From contig JAXLUN010000001.1 in NCBI GenBank assembly GCA_046329535.1, positions 806,001-870,000 on the forward strand: 64,000 nucleotides of DNA, written 5' to 3'. Position numbers and translations under genes: made by a program. The notes under the pieces were generated by a model, which searched no databases, was not told where the DNA came from, and saw only the letters and a list, made by a program, of their open reading frames with translations. The stretch is from Bog-950 sp046329535 (GTDB lineage: Bacteria > Bacteroidota > Bacteroidia > Chitinophagales > LD1). Below, in pieces: positions 15,819 to 24,362 of this stretch. Within the stretch, counting starts at the first letter, position 1. Every line of letters starts with the position of its first letter.

Positions 15819-16008
15819 TAAATCTTTTAAGGGTGTACTAAAAAATGTGTCTTTCGCTAGGTGGTGTGAAAATGAAGAAAAGAATGTTTACAAAAAAGTT
15901 TTTTTGCACTTGATTTTGTAGTTTTTTTTTAGGGTGCAGAAATATTTTATTCAACGCAAAAAAATATTACCGAAGCTTCTTTTTCTAGAGAAAAAAATTA
16001 TTCTGCTG

Positions 16009-16929
16009 TTATCCCTCGATAATTAGTCGAGGCGATTGGGGTAAGCTTATTTTTCCGGATTTCTTCTCGAGGAAAAAGTCAATCTGTCCCAGATAAATAC
16101 CGGCCCAGCCAACCTGATTGACTAATACTTTTGCTCCGGCAGAGTTTTGATATTCTTCCGGTTTAGTAAAGAAGGTATGTGTGTGTCCTCCAAGAATTAA
16201 ATCGATATCCGCAGATTGCTTTGCAAGAATTACATCACTGACCTTGTTATCTTCGTATTTAAAACCAAGATGAGAAAGGCAGATGACCAAGTTGCAATCG
16301 AGTTCGTATTTAAGATGTTGAGCTGTTTTGTTGGCAACAGCAACTGGATCATTGTACCGAACATTCCGAAACAAATCTTTTGGAACCAGCCCCTGTAGCT
16401 CAATCCCCAAGCCAAATACTCCTACTTTAATCCCGTCAAAACTGAATACTTTATGTTTTTGAATTTTACCTTCCATGGCTGTATCAGTAAAATCATAATT
16501 GCTATTTAAAAAGGGAAATGATGCATGCGGAAGTTGTTTGACAAAGCCTTCAATACCCGCATCAAAATCATGGTTGCCGAGTGTAGAAGCATCATATTTC
16601 ATTTCGCTCATCAGTTTAAACTCCAGCTCTCCTCCGTATTTGTTGAAGTATGGAGTCCCCTGCCAAATATCTCCGCTGTCTAATAGTAAAACATTCTTTT
16701 CCTTCTTTCTGATTTCGTTTATTAGAACGGCACGCTGCGCAAAGCCACCAAGACCTTGATATTTACCGCCATCCATCGGAAATGGCTCGATACGCGAATG
16801 CTGGTCGTTGGTGTGTAAAACAGTAATTTTTTTTATGTCGCCTTTTGCAAAAGCGTCATAAGGAAAGGAACCAGCTGCTAAAAGGGTTACTGCGCCAATA
16901 GATTGTTGAATAAACTTTTTTCTATTCAT
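16009..16929 (-). CDS. 5'-nucleotidase/UshA-type metallophosphatase catalytic domain
   Basis: 306 residues. The N-terminus (MNRKKFIQQSIGAVTLLAAG) resembles a Tat-like or Sec signal. The calcineurin-like metallophosphatase motifs follow: HTNDQHSR, DSGDIWQGTP, TLGNHDFDAG, SHLG and GGHTHTF, all metal ligands of the UshA/NadN group. The C-terminal substrate domain of these enzymes is missing from the chain, but it is encoded by the gene directly upstream in the same operon (16932-17675, 2 bases apart). The two products probably act together on extracytoplasmic nucleotides. Confidence 0.92.
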   Translation of the reverse strand: MNRKKFIQQSIGAVTLLAAGSFPYDAFAKGDIKKITVLHTNDQHSRIEPFPMDGGKYQGLGGFAQRAVLINEIRKKEKNVLLLDSGDIWQGTPYFNKYGGELEFKLMSEMKYDASTLGNHDFDAGIEGFVKQLPHASFPFLNSNYDFTDTAMEGKIQKHKVFSFDGIKVGVFGLGIELQGLVPKDLFRNVRYNDPVAVANKTAQHLKYELDCNLVICLSHLGFKYEDNKVSDVILAKQSADIDLILGGHTHTFFTKPEEYQNSAGAKVLVNQVGWAGIYLGQIDFFLEKKSGKISLPQSPRLIIEG

Positions 16930-16931
16930 GT

Positions 16932-17675
16932 CTAATCTGCTTTTTGAACCCGTCCGTCAATAATACTCTTAACATGTTCCCCTCTACTATTCATTTCTTT
17001 TAAACCATCTATCAGTGCATCGCGAAGAGATTGTTTTAGCATGGTTTTTGGCAGATGGGAAAGCATGGTACAGTTATCTCCGCCTTGTGCCAGGTAATCA
17101 GACACAGCAATGGTGTACTGTTTATTCAAATCCAGCGCCTGCCCTTGTATATAAACATCAAATGCGTTGTCATTATTGAACTTGTAGCGAGCACCGCTTA
17201 TTTGCCAACCTCCTTTACTTCCCATGTAACTGAACAGCGTATCCAGCGTTTTCCCATTTACGGTCATTATATCAATCAAATTTTCAAAAGGCATTAATTC
17301 AATCACCTTGCCAAGTGTGATATTCCCTTTCGGTAAGTTAGGTAGACGAATACCTCCATTATTCAAAAATGTAAAGTCAACTTTTACACCGCTATAGTCC
17401 ATACTCTTCTTCAAAACTAAATCACACATCAAATTTCCCAAGTCGCTTTCGGGAACTGATTTGGTAAGGATAGTATCTGAGACAGCTAACACAACGTTCA
17501 TCTCTTTATCAAGAGTGTCTTTATATGGTTTGATGAGGCTTATCATTTTTGCATCGCTTGGCGCGTTGGCGTTTAGCCGCTGTTCATAATAACGATATCC
17601 GGTTGCCACAAAGTGTTTGCTGCATCCGGATATAGCAACTGCGAGAAATAATAAAAAGCCGAATTTATTTTTCAT
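16932..17675 (-). CDS. 5'-nucleotidase C-terminal-domain lipoprotein
   Basis: 247 residues starting from ATG at 17675 (a TTG one codon earlier is less likely). The signal ends in AISGC, a lipoprotein cleavage site. The body has the 5_nucleotid_C pattern: SDLGNLMCDLVLK, FLNNGGIR, GNITLGKVIELMPFEN and VSDYLAQGGDNCTML. In most homologues this substrate-binding domain is fused behind the metallophosphatase domain; here it is a separate anchored protein encoded first, with the catalytic gene 2 bases after it. Confidence 0.9.
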   Translation of the reverse strand: MKNKFGFLLFLAVAISGCSKHFVATGYRYYEQRLNANAPSDAKMISLIKPYKDTLDKEMNVVLAVSDTILTKSVPESDLGNLMCDLVLKKSMDYSGVKVDFTFLNNGGIRLPNLPKGNITLGKVIELMPFENLIDIMTVNGKTLDTLFSYMGSKGGWQISGARYKFNNDNAFDVYIQGQALDLNKQYTIAVSDYLAQGGDNCTMLSHLPKTMLKQSLRDALIDGLKEMNSRGEHVKSIIDGRVQKAD

Positions 17676-17709
17676 CAATGATTCAAAGTTATTGGCCTAA
17701 GCATTTGTA

Positions 17710-19260
17710 TTACCCTTGGTATTCTCCATATAACTCTCTGAGCGAGTCAGCAATTTCACCGAGTGTTGCATAGCTTTCTACGGCTTCGATTACATAGGGC
17801 ATAATATTTTGTTCTTGGGTTGCCGCTTGTTTAATGTTCTTAAGGTTCAGCTTAACCTGTTCATTGTTACGTTTAGCACGTAGTAAAGTCAGTTTTTCTG
17901 ATTGAACTTTACGAATAGAATCGTCTATGCGCAGTAACCCTGTAGGAGCTGGTTCCTTTTCTGCGAACTGGTTTACACCTACAATCACTTTTTCTTTAGT
18001 TTCTACTGCTTGTTGATAATTATAAGAAGCACGCGCAATTTCATTTTGCATATAGCCTTGCTCTATAGCAGAAACGCTTCCTCCCATTTCATCAATCCGC
18101 TGAATGTATTTCCAAGCTTCTTCTTCTATCTGGTCTGTAAGCGTTTCAATAAAATATGAGCCGGCTAGCGGGTCAACACTTTCAGTTACACCACTTTCAA
18201 ATCCTATTATCTGTTGTGTTCGTAAGGCAACTTTTGCAGCTTCTTCGGTTGGTAAAGAAAGTGCTTCATCATATCCATTGGTGTGTAAGGATTGTGTTCC
18301 TCCTAATACAGCAGCAAGAGCCTGTAGTGTAACACGAGAAATATTATTCTTAGGTTGCTGAGCGGTTAATGTACTTCCTCCTGTTTGTGTATGGAAGCGG
18401 AGCATTTGTGCTTTAGCATCAGTGGCCCCCAATTCTTTAGTAATCTTGGCCCACATTCGTCTAGAAGCGCGAAATTTGGCGATCTCTTCGAAGAAATTAT
18501 TGTGCGCATTGAAGAAAAATGAGAGGCGCTGTCCGAATTGGTTAATATCCAGTCCTTTTTTTTGAGCGGCCTGACAATAGGCCTTACCGTTACTTAGTGT
18601 AAATGCAATTTCCTGAACTGCCGTTGACCCGGCTTCTCGGATATGATAACCAGATATTGAAATCGTATTCCACTTAGGTAATTCAGTATTACAATATTCA
18701 AAAATATCGGTAATAATCTTCATGCTTGGCTTAGGAGGATAGATATAGGTACCACGTGCTGCATACTCTTTCAAAATATCATTTTGAATGGTGCCTGCTA
18801 TCTTTTTTAAATCAGCACCCTGCTTTTTAGCCAGAGCAATATAAAACGCCAGCAAGATAAAGGCCGTTGAATTGATAGTCATAGATGTGGAGACATCTTC
18901 CAGTTTAATAGCCTGAAAAAGAGTTTCCATGTCCTCCAAAGAGTCTATTGCTACACCTACTTTACCTACTTCCCCTTCTGCAAGTGCATGATCACTATCA
19001 TAGCCAATTTGTGTGGGTAAATCGAATGCTACGCTTAATCCACTAACTCCCTGAGATAACAGGTAATGGTAGCGCTTATTACTTTCTTCTGCTGTTGAGA
19101 ATCCGGCATATTGACGCATAGTCCATAGCTTGCTTCTGTACATTTCAGAGTGAACCCCTCTGGTATAAGGAAACTGCCCCGGCTCTCCAACATTACTAGT
19201 GTATGGAGAGTAAACTCTTTTAATTTCTATACCGCTATCCGTGGTAAATATTTTGCTCAT
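17710..19260 (-). CDS. Methylmalonyl-CoA mutase large subunit (lacks B12 domain)
   Basis: 516 residues covering the TIM-barrel part of acyl-CoA mutases: PYTRGVHSEMYRSKLWTMRQ, GLSVAFDLPTQIGYDSD, NDILKEYAARGTYIYPP, ISGYHIREAG and LRFHTQTGGSTLTAQQP. Tyr in the EMY segment and Arg in AARGTY occupy the positions that select methylmalonyl-CoA in the well-known enzyme (Phe and Gln in isobutyryl-CoA mutase), so methylmalonyl-CoA is the likely substrate. The cobalamin-binding domain is absent, as in the two-subunit mutases. The small subunit is not in this window. Its neighbours are unrelated. Confidence 0.9.
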   Translation of the reverse strand: MSKIFTTDSGIEIKRVYSPYTSNVGEPGQFPYTRGVHSEMYRSKLWTMRQYAGFSTAEESNKRYHYLLSQGVSGLSVAFDLPTQIGYDSDHALAEGEVGKVGVAIDSLEDMETLFQAIKLEDVSTSMTINSTAFILLAFYIALAKKQGADLKKIAGTIQNDILKEYAARGTYIYPPKPSMKIITDIFEYCNTELPKWNTISISGYHIREAGSTAVQEIAFTLSNGKAYCQAAQKKGLDINQFGQRLSFFFNAHNNFFEEIAKFRASRRMWAKITKELGATDAKAQMLRFHTQTGGSTLTAQQPKNNISRVTLQALAAVLGGTQSLHTNGYDEALSLPTEEAAKVALRTQQIIGFESGVTESVDPLAGSYFIETLTDQIEEEAWKYIQRIDEMGGSVSAIEQGYMQNEIARASYNYQQAVETKEKVIVGVNQFAEKEPAPTGLLRIDDSIRKVQSEKLTLLRAKRNNEQVKLNLKNIKQAATQEQNIMPYVIEAVESYATLGEIADSLRELYGEYQG

Positions 19261-19299
19261 AAATTATCTTACTAGAAACAAAAATCTGATTCTTTAACA

Positions 19300-19833
19300 T
19301 TAGAACAACTCTCTGCACTCTGCCTTTAGAAATTCTATGGCATGTTCTGTGGGCAGAGGAGCGTTGGCACTGGCTATACCATTAAATATGGCATTGATAA
19401 GTTGAGCAGAGGGAACTTCAGAAGGCAGATTACTTCCTATAAGAGAAACGGTTTTTATCATTTCTTCCTTACTCTGCACAATCAGATTCCATGCACTGCT
19501 AGATACATACACCTGTTGTGAGAGATTATGCTCAAATTCCTCCCGAATACTTCTAACTATGGCGTATTGCAGTTCGCCAGATAGCATATCAGGAGTGCGG
19601 ACACGGGCTATAATGGCAGCAAAAGCAATGCGCTCTAAAAAAAGGGTTAACCGTTCATATGCCTGCAGGCGCAGAAGTATAATATCTTTATCTCGCTTCA
19701 TCTTTAACTCAATAACTTTGCCCGCAGTCTCTTTGCGCATATAGCCTGTTAAAAGAAAATAGGCTGTCAGAAAAACGGTGAGAGCGGGTAGAGTATATTT
19801 AAGAATCTCGAGAATAGGTGGGATAATTTCCAT
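19300..19833 (-). CDS. Membrane-anchored protein of unknown function
   Basis: 177 residues. One N-terminal membrane helix (ILKYTLPALTVFLTAYFLLTGY) is followed by a mostly helical soluble part (KMKRDKDIILLRLQAYERLTLFLERIA and further helices). I recall similar proteins in Bacteroidota annotated as an uncharacterised DUF (possibly DUF7935), without known function. It lies 39 bases upstream of the mutase gene on the same strand and may share its transcript. Confidence 0.65.
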   Translation of the reverse strand: MEIIPPILEILKYTLPALTVFLTAYFLLTGYMRKETAGKVIELKMKRDKDIILLRLQAYERLTLFLERIAFAAIIARVRTPDMLSGELQYAIVRSIREEFEHNLSQQVYVSSSAWNLIVQSKEEMIKTVSLIGSNLPSEVPSAQLINAIFNGIASANAPLPTEHAIEFLKAECRELF

Positions 19834-19932
19834 GATAGTTTGAGTTTTATTCTGTTATAACGCTCGCCTCTTGTTTTTTAATATGTCATAGCCCAAAATA
19901 GAAATGACTGGTTAGTTTCAACCTGCCAGTTT

Positions 19933-20484
19933 TTAATATCTATCTTCTTCTATCTTCAATTTTAATTTTTCAAGATAATACAGTTTGTATTTATCCTTAT
20001 TGTCTTTGGCCTTTGCTATTTGTACATTGAGTAAACCTATAAATTTTTGTTTATACAGTCGTCCATCAATCATCATGTTCATGGTTGCTATTAGTTCTTT
20101 TTCCAAGGCCAGATATTTACCTTTTCCCAGATACAGTTCGTTAACAAATCCACCAAAGTCCTTTTCCGCAAAGCGCTTGATTATATCTGTGTACAGGTTC
20201 TCTACTTTGTCCGCTCCATTGTTGCGTATAGCGTTGAGGGCATCCAGATACTTTCTGTCTTTAGTTCGAGTGTAATGAATGGCAATACTATCCAGTAAAA
20301 CCTGCCGGCAATCAAAAGTATCTGCAAATACCCGCTGCGCATTTTGCTGTATAAATGTCAGATTCTTGTCTATACTATCCATTAAAAAACACGGATGATA
20401 TGTTACTTTTTTTGTTTGAGAAAAAGCAACCGAGGAGCATAAATTGACAATAAGTAAAATAAATAGTCTAATAGAATACTTCAT
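19933..20484 (-). CDS. Exported protein of unknown function
   Basis: 183 residues from ATG 20484. A clear signal peptide (MKYSIRLFILLIVNLCSSVAFSQ) is followed by a helical, Lys-rich domain (e.g. FVNELYLGKGKYLALEKEL). The start is moved from a longer in-frame form because the extra 68 residues would overlap the preceding gene and its terminator. No family is recognised. Confidence 0.7.
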   Translation of the reverse strand: MKYSIRLFILLIVNLCSSVAFSQTKKVTYHPCFLMDSIDKNLTFIQQNAQRVFADTFDCRQVLLDSIAIHYTRTKDRKYLDALNAIRNNGADKVENLYTDIIKRFAEKDFGGFVNELYLGKGKYLALEKELIATMNMMIDGRLYKQKFIGLLNVQIAKAKDNKDKYKLYYLEKLKLKIEEDRY

Positions 20485-20507
20485 AACATGGAACCTCGTA
20501 AAAATAA

Positions 20508-20534
20508 GAAAGGCTGCATTAAAAGCAGCCTTTC
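20508..20534 (-). terminator. Terminator after the DUF4476 gene
   Basis: AAAGGCTGC and GCAGCCTTT form a 9-bp stem. On the minus strand it is followed by a T-rich run (CTTATTTTTACG). It separates the DUF4476 gene from the exported protein at 19933. Confidence 0.75.
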
Positions 20535-20542
20535 CTGAAGAG

Positions 20543-21496
20543 TTATGGTCGACCTTGTATATATTCGGTAAGGTCATCAACACTAGAACTAAATCCAAAA
20601 ACGTTGTTGATTTTGAAGTAGTTTTTCTTTTCTGTGCAGTAGTCGTAGGCGAATTTGGCAAAATCAAGTTTGCTGTCTTCAAAGCCAAATGCCTGACAAA
20701 TCTGTGCTATCTGGGCAGTATTTAAACAGTTACTGGAGGCAATTTGCTTCGCTGTCTTTAAGCGGGTGTCATCAAAGCCTTGTTTTTTTACTGTGGCTAA
20801 TGCACTTGAAAAATCTCCGGCACTCATGGCATAAGTTCCGTTGCAACCTGCAGCAGGGGCTGGTTCACTAACAGCGGTAGTCTGATATCCGGAAGTGGTA
20901 GTGGTATGTGTGGTGGTAGTTTGAACAGAGCCATCCAGAATAGGGTCGGTAATAGTTACATTCATATTTACCCCACCTACATTGACGTTGGCACCCACTG
21001 TATTGTTGGTAGTTGTGGTATGTGTGGTTGTTTGGGTCACTGTAGTTGCCGGCTGAACTACCGTAGTTGTAGTGGTAACAGGTGTCGGGTTTCCATAGTG
21101 CATAACCACTACATTAGAAGGGGCAATGTAATTTTGCTGAACCGGAATCATGGAAAAAAAGCGAAGTGTCATTTTTCCATTGTTCTTATCACGCTTTATT
21201 TTGTAGGTAACGTCTTGTAAAACTCCGTTAGCATCCGTAAGGCCTAAATAGTTTTTATTGATTTCGGCCAAAGACTTGTCTTCGAAAATAATTTTGGCAC
21301 TGTAGTAAGGTTGAGGAAGATCTTCAACTCTTAAATTTGTTTGAGCTACATTGTTTTGACGCTCACCATTAAGCACTAAAAAAAACTTATCGCCATCTTC
21401 GGAAAAGATAGTCAGGTTTGCTACAGGTTGCGGTTGTGCAACGGCTAAAAATGCAACAAACAATAAGTTTAGGGGTAGAAATACTTTCTTTTTCAT
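20543..21496 (-). CDS. Exported DUF4476-domain protein
   Basis: 317 residues. A signal peptide (MKKKVFLPLNLLFVAFLAVAQ) precedes a beta-rich domain to about residue 130. A Thr/Val-rich linker follows (about 135-205, many TTT and TTV runs, with VNVGGVNMNVTITD in the middle). The C-terminal helical domain (about 215-310, MSAGDFSSALATVKKQGFDD and GFEDSKLDFAKFAYDYC) matches DUF4476, found in Bacteroidota envelope proteins. The role is unknown. Its own terminator follows. Confidence 0.85.
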   Translation of the reverse strand: MKKKVFLPLNLLFVAFLAVAQPQPVANLTIFSEDGDKFFLVLNGERQNNVAQTNLRVEDLPQPYYSAKIIFEDKSLAEINKNYLGLTDANGVLQDVTYKIKRDKNNGKMTLRFFSMIPVQQNYIAPSNVVVMHYGNPTPVTTTTTVVQPATTVTQTTTHTTTTNNTVGANVNVGGVNMNVTITDPILDGSVQTTTTHTTTTSGYQTTAVSEPAPAAGCNGTYAMSAGDFSSALATVKKQGFDDTRLKTAKQIASSNCLNTAQIAQICQAFGFEDSKLDFAKFAYDYCTEKKNYFKINNVFGFSSSVDDLTEYIQGRP

Positions 21497-21592
21497 GTTT
21501 TATGTTTTGGTTGAGAAAGCCAAGATGTTTGCCAAAAGTGATGTAAATAATTCTTTTTACAAATTTTCTGAATTTAAGCCAGATACTTAAGG

Positions 21593-22204
21593 TTACTGAA
21601 TCTCTTTTTCCTGTTCCGGATTGTCAGAAACAATTTCGGGAACTTCACCCACCACATTGTCATCGGGCTGTGGTAAAACATCTTTCAGTTTAGGAAGTTC
21701 ATTGGTTGAGTTGATTCCAAAATAATCGAGAAAGGTTTGAGTAACCTTGTAGAGGATTGGTTTGCCAGGCATGTTCTCCATGCGTCCGCTTATCTCAATC
21801 AGCTCTTTTTCGAGTAATTTTTCTACGGAATAGTTACAGTCAACTCCACGTATTTTTTCACACTCTACCTTGGTAATAGGTCCTCTGTATGCAATGATAG
21901 AAAGAGTTTCAAGTGCTGCTGTAGACAATCGTTTCTTCTCTTTCTGGCCGATAAAAGTAGCTACCGTGTTATAGTATTCGGGTTTGGTAAAGAACTGGTA
22001 TCCTCCTCCTATAACTCGTAATTCGAACGCATATATATCACTTCTGAATTTTTCCTGTAAATCATTCAGAATGGATTCTACAACTTTTTCATCCAGTATG
22101 TTTCCTGGAAAAGCTTTACTCATAGCACCAATCAAATCGCCTGTTGTAACGGCCGATTCACTGCTGAAAACCAAAGCTTCAATATGTTGGTGCAGGTTAT
22201 CCAT
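21593..22204 (-). CDS. scpB: Segregation and condensation protein B
   Basis: 203 residues with two winged-helix domains, recognisable by IEALVFSSESAVTTGDLI at the start, RVIGGGYQFFTKPEY, and AALETLSIIAYRGPITKVECEKIRGVDC in the second domain. ScpB dimers help the SMC-ScpA condensin ring fold and segregate chromosomes. The C-terminal 30 residues are acidic and low in complexity. It starts 6 bases after atpG, so it probably ends that transcript; linkage of scpB to atpG is positional only. Confidence 0.93.
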   Translation of the reverse strand: MDNLHQHIEALVFSSESAVTTGDLIGAMSKAFPGNILDEKVVESILNDLQEKFRSDIYAFELRVIGGGYQFFTKPEYYNTVATFIGQKEKKRLSTAALETLSIIAYRGPITKVECEKIRGVDCNYSVEKLLEKELIEISGRMENMPGKPILYKVTQTFLDYFGINSTNELPKLKDVLPQPDDNVVGEVPEIVSDNPEQEKEIQ

Positions 22205-22210
22205 CGCTGA

Positions 22211-23101
22211 TTATTTTTCTTCCAAGGCCGCAGCTCCACCAACAATTTCAAGAATTTCTTTTGTAATAGCAGCCTGACGTTCGCGGTTATAGAGAATTTT
22301 TAAGCTGCGGATAAGCTCATTGGCATTATTGGTTGCTGAGTCCATAGCCACCATACGGGCACCATGTTCTGATGCATTGGTATCGCACAGAGCTTTAAAA
22401 AACTGAGTATTTAAAATTTTTGGAACTAGTTCTTCCAATAATTTTTCCTTCTCAGGTTCAAAAATATAGTCAGCCTTGGTTTTGCTCTTCGATTTGTTGT
22501 CTTCAGACTGAGCCACGGGTAAAAATCTCTCTACCAGAAATTTCTGTGTTGCAGCATTCACAAACTTAGCATACACCAATTCAATTACATCATACTTCTC
22601 TTCTAAAAAACTATTCATAAGCATGGTAGAAACCGACTGAGAAGTTTCAAAAGTGAGGCTGTTCATGATGCTCACGTAATCGGTAATAAAGTTGATGTCT
22701 TTGTCCTTTTTAAAAGCATCGTAGCCTTTTTTACCAACACAAAGCATGGTAACACCGCCTTTCTTTTTTTGTTCGGCATAATCTTCAACCAGAATTTTAC
22801 GCGCTGCTTTCATCAGGTTAGAGTTAAACCCGCCACATAGACCTTTGTCAGAAGTGATAAGTACGACTAATACCCTTTTTACATCACGTTTCTTGTTATA
22901 GCTAAGCGATGAACCGCCTTCCAGATTGCTCATAATGTTACCCAGCATTTCGTTCAGCTTTTCGGAATATGGCCGCATTTGCAAAATGCGATCTTGTGCA
23001 CGCTTTAATTTTGAAGCGGCTACCAGTTTCATAGCCTTGGTAATTTGCTGCGTAGTATTAACACTAGCAATTCTGATTCGTACTTCTTTAAGGTTTGCCA
23101 T
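22211..23101 (-). CDS. atpG: ATP synthase F1 gamma subunit
   Basis: 296 residues. The N-terminal helix (LKEVRIRIASVNTTQQITKAMKLVAASKL from residue 3) and the C-terminal helix (ATNNANELIRSLKILYNRERQAAITKEI) form the central rotor coiled coil. The conserved SDKGLCGGFN lies near residue 86. It is separated from atpA by a secreted T9SS protein gene, and a TAnnTTTG element at 23220-23227 gives it a likely promoter of its own. scpB follows after 6 bases. Confidence 0.97.
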   Translation of the reverse strand: MANLKEVRIRIASVNTTQQITKAMKLVAASKLKRAQDRILQMRPYSEKLNEMLGNIMSNLEGGSSLSYNKKRDVKRVLVVLITSDKGLCGGFNSNLMKAARKILVEDYAEQKKKGGVTMLCVGKKGYDAFKKDKDINFITDYVSIMNSLTFETSQSVSTMLMNSFLEEKYDVIELVYAKFVNAATQKFLVERFLPVAQSEDNKSKSKTKADYIFEPEKEKLLEELVPKILNTQFFKALCDTNASEHGARMVAMDSATNNANELIRSLKILYNRERQAAITKEILEIVGGAAALEEK

Positions 23102-23219
23102 ATTCGTTTGATAGTTGGTGGCAGAAAATTAACAATCTTAAAAGCCTGTTATCCTAGTAGATTAAGTCGGCCAGATAAATGTTTTTATTCTGCAGAATTC
23201 TTGCAAAAAAAATGCGGGG

Positions 23220-23227
23220 CAAAAATA
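23220..23227 (-). promoter_or_regulatory. -7 promoter element upstream of atpG
   Basis: The minus strand reads TATTTTTG, a TAnnTTTG match, about 120 bases before the atpG ATG and downstream of the intruding T9SS gene. Confidence 0.45.
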
Positions 23228-23274
23228 GAAGAATAAGGCAGATGGGCAACAATGAGTCGTGCGTTTTTATAAGC

Positions 23275-24276
23275 TTATTTCACGACCATTTTTTCAATGG
23301 CAATACTTTGTTTTTTGTCCACAACTATTACCCAATAAAATCCCGGTATCAGATCTCCAGTTGGTATGGTTACACTGGTTTGATTATCAATATCGGTTAT
23401 CCGGACTATTTGCTGCCCTATTGAGTTATAAACGGATATTGTATTTATCTCGTTGATGTCTGTGGATTGTATCTGGCAGATGTTGTGAGAAGGATTAGGA
23501 AACAGCTTAAATCCGGTATCAGGAGCGATATTTCTTGCATTGCTAACCGTAGTGTCAGGAGCAATGGTATCCGTTAACGCAAAAATGAACAAGTCAAAAT
23601 CGAGCGACCAATTATTATTATCTAGAAAAGAGTTCCAGGAGTTGTTTTTCCAGAGTTCGATACTGAGATCTTTGGTTGTACCATCTCCATCGGTTGTACT
23701 CATTATGCCAATGGTATCTCCAGCTGCCAGTGCCGAAACATCGAATCCAATGACAAAACCCTGCGCAGAATCCAGATGAATCGGATTGGGTAGTTGGAAG
23801 TAATTGGCGCCCAATAAAAAAGATGTATCAGCATGGATGTCGGCTAATGGAACAGACCATTGTAGCAATAGCGTTCCGGGTCCTGGTTTATTGATGCCTG
23901 AATTATTGCTCAGGTTATTAGAGTCTAAAGCAAATACTTTAAAAATTACGCTTGAGTTTGTGTCGCCAGATGTATAACTTTTACCCCCAAACCAATACAT
24001 AGCTCCTGTCAGCCAGAGTGCATTGTGAGTAGGAAAAATTTGGGCAAACTGCAAATCTCCAAATCCGTTTACTCCAGTTATGAATCCACCATTTTGAGAA
24101 GTATAAAGGCGGGGTGTTACGGTGATGTTGCCCCATGGAATAATAGTATCAGAAACAGCTCGGGAATTATCAGATGAAAATTCATTGCATGCTGTGCCCT
24201 GTATATCGCTCCCGTTTCTTTGGGCTGAACCAACTATGGATAGAAGTGTAATCAGAGAACATAAACAGTATTTCAT
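23275..24276 (-). CDS. Secreted protein with T9SS type A sorting domain
   Basis: 333 residues from ATG 24276. A short signal peptide (MKYCLCSLITLLSIVGSAQ) is followed by a beta-rich domain with repeated Trp/Gly/Asn motifs (about 50-230), a linker, and a C-terminal T9SS type A domain (about 255-333: FKLFPNPSHNICQI, ISVYNSIGQQIVRI, GFYWVIVV, KMVVK). The C-terminal domain sends the protein through the type IX system to the cell surface. It lies between atpA and atpG on the same strand, preceded by a terminator. The central domain has no recognised function. Confidence 0.88.
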   Translation of the reverse strand: MKYCLCSLITLLSIVGSAQRNGSDIQGTACNEFSSDNSRAVSDTIIPWGNITVTPRLYTSQNGGFITGVNGFGDLQFAQIFPTHNALWLTGAMYWFGGKSYTSGDTNSSVIFKVFALDSNNLSNNSGINKPGPGTLLLQWSVPLADIHADTSFLLGANYFQLPNPIHLDSAQGFVIGFDVSALAAGDTIGIMSTTDGDGTTKDLSIELWKNNSWNSFLDNNNWSLDFDLFIFALTDTIAPDTTVSNARNIAPDTGFKLFPNPSHNICQIQSTDINEINTISVYNSIGQQIVRITDIDNQTSVTIPTGDLIPGFYWVIVVDKKQSIAIEKMVVK

Positions 24277-24306
24277 ATCAGTATTTTCGTATGGCAAATA
24301 TCCAAC

Positions 24307-24336
24307 AAAAAAGGCGATTCCGAAATGGAATCGCCT
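24307..24336 (-). terminator. Terminator after atpA
   Basis: AGGCGATTCC and GGAATCGCCT form a perfect 10-bp stem with a 5-base loop. On the minus strand it is followed by TTTTTTGTTGG. It would end most transcription from the atpB-E-F-H-A genes before the T9SS gene. Confidence 0.85.
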
Positions 24337-24362
24337 CTGTATAGTTCTGTTAATGTATGCTG

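Noticed and set aside
15819..16008. Possible replication origin upstream of dnaA
   Set aside because: No clear DnaA boxes (TTATCCACA-like) are seen; only A/T-runs. A GC-skew analysis of the whole chromosome would be needed.
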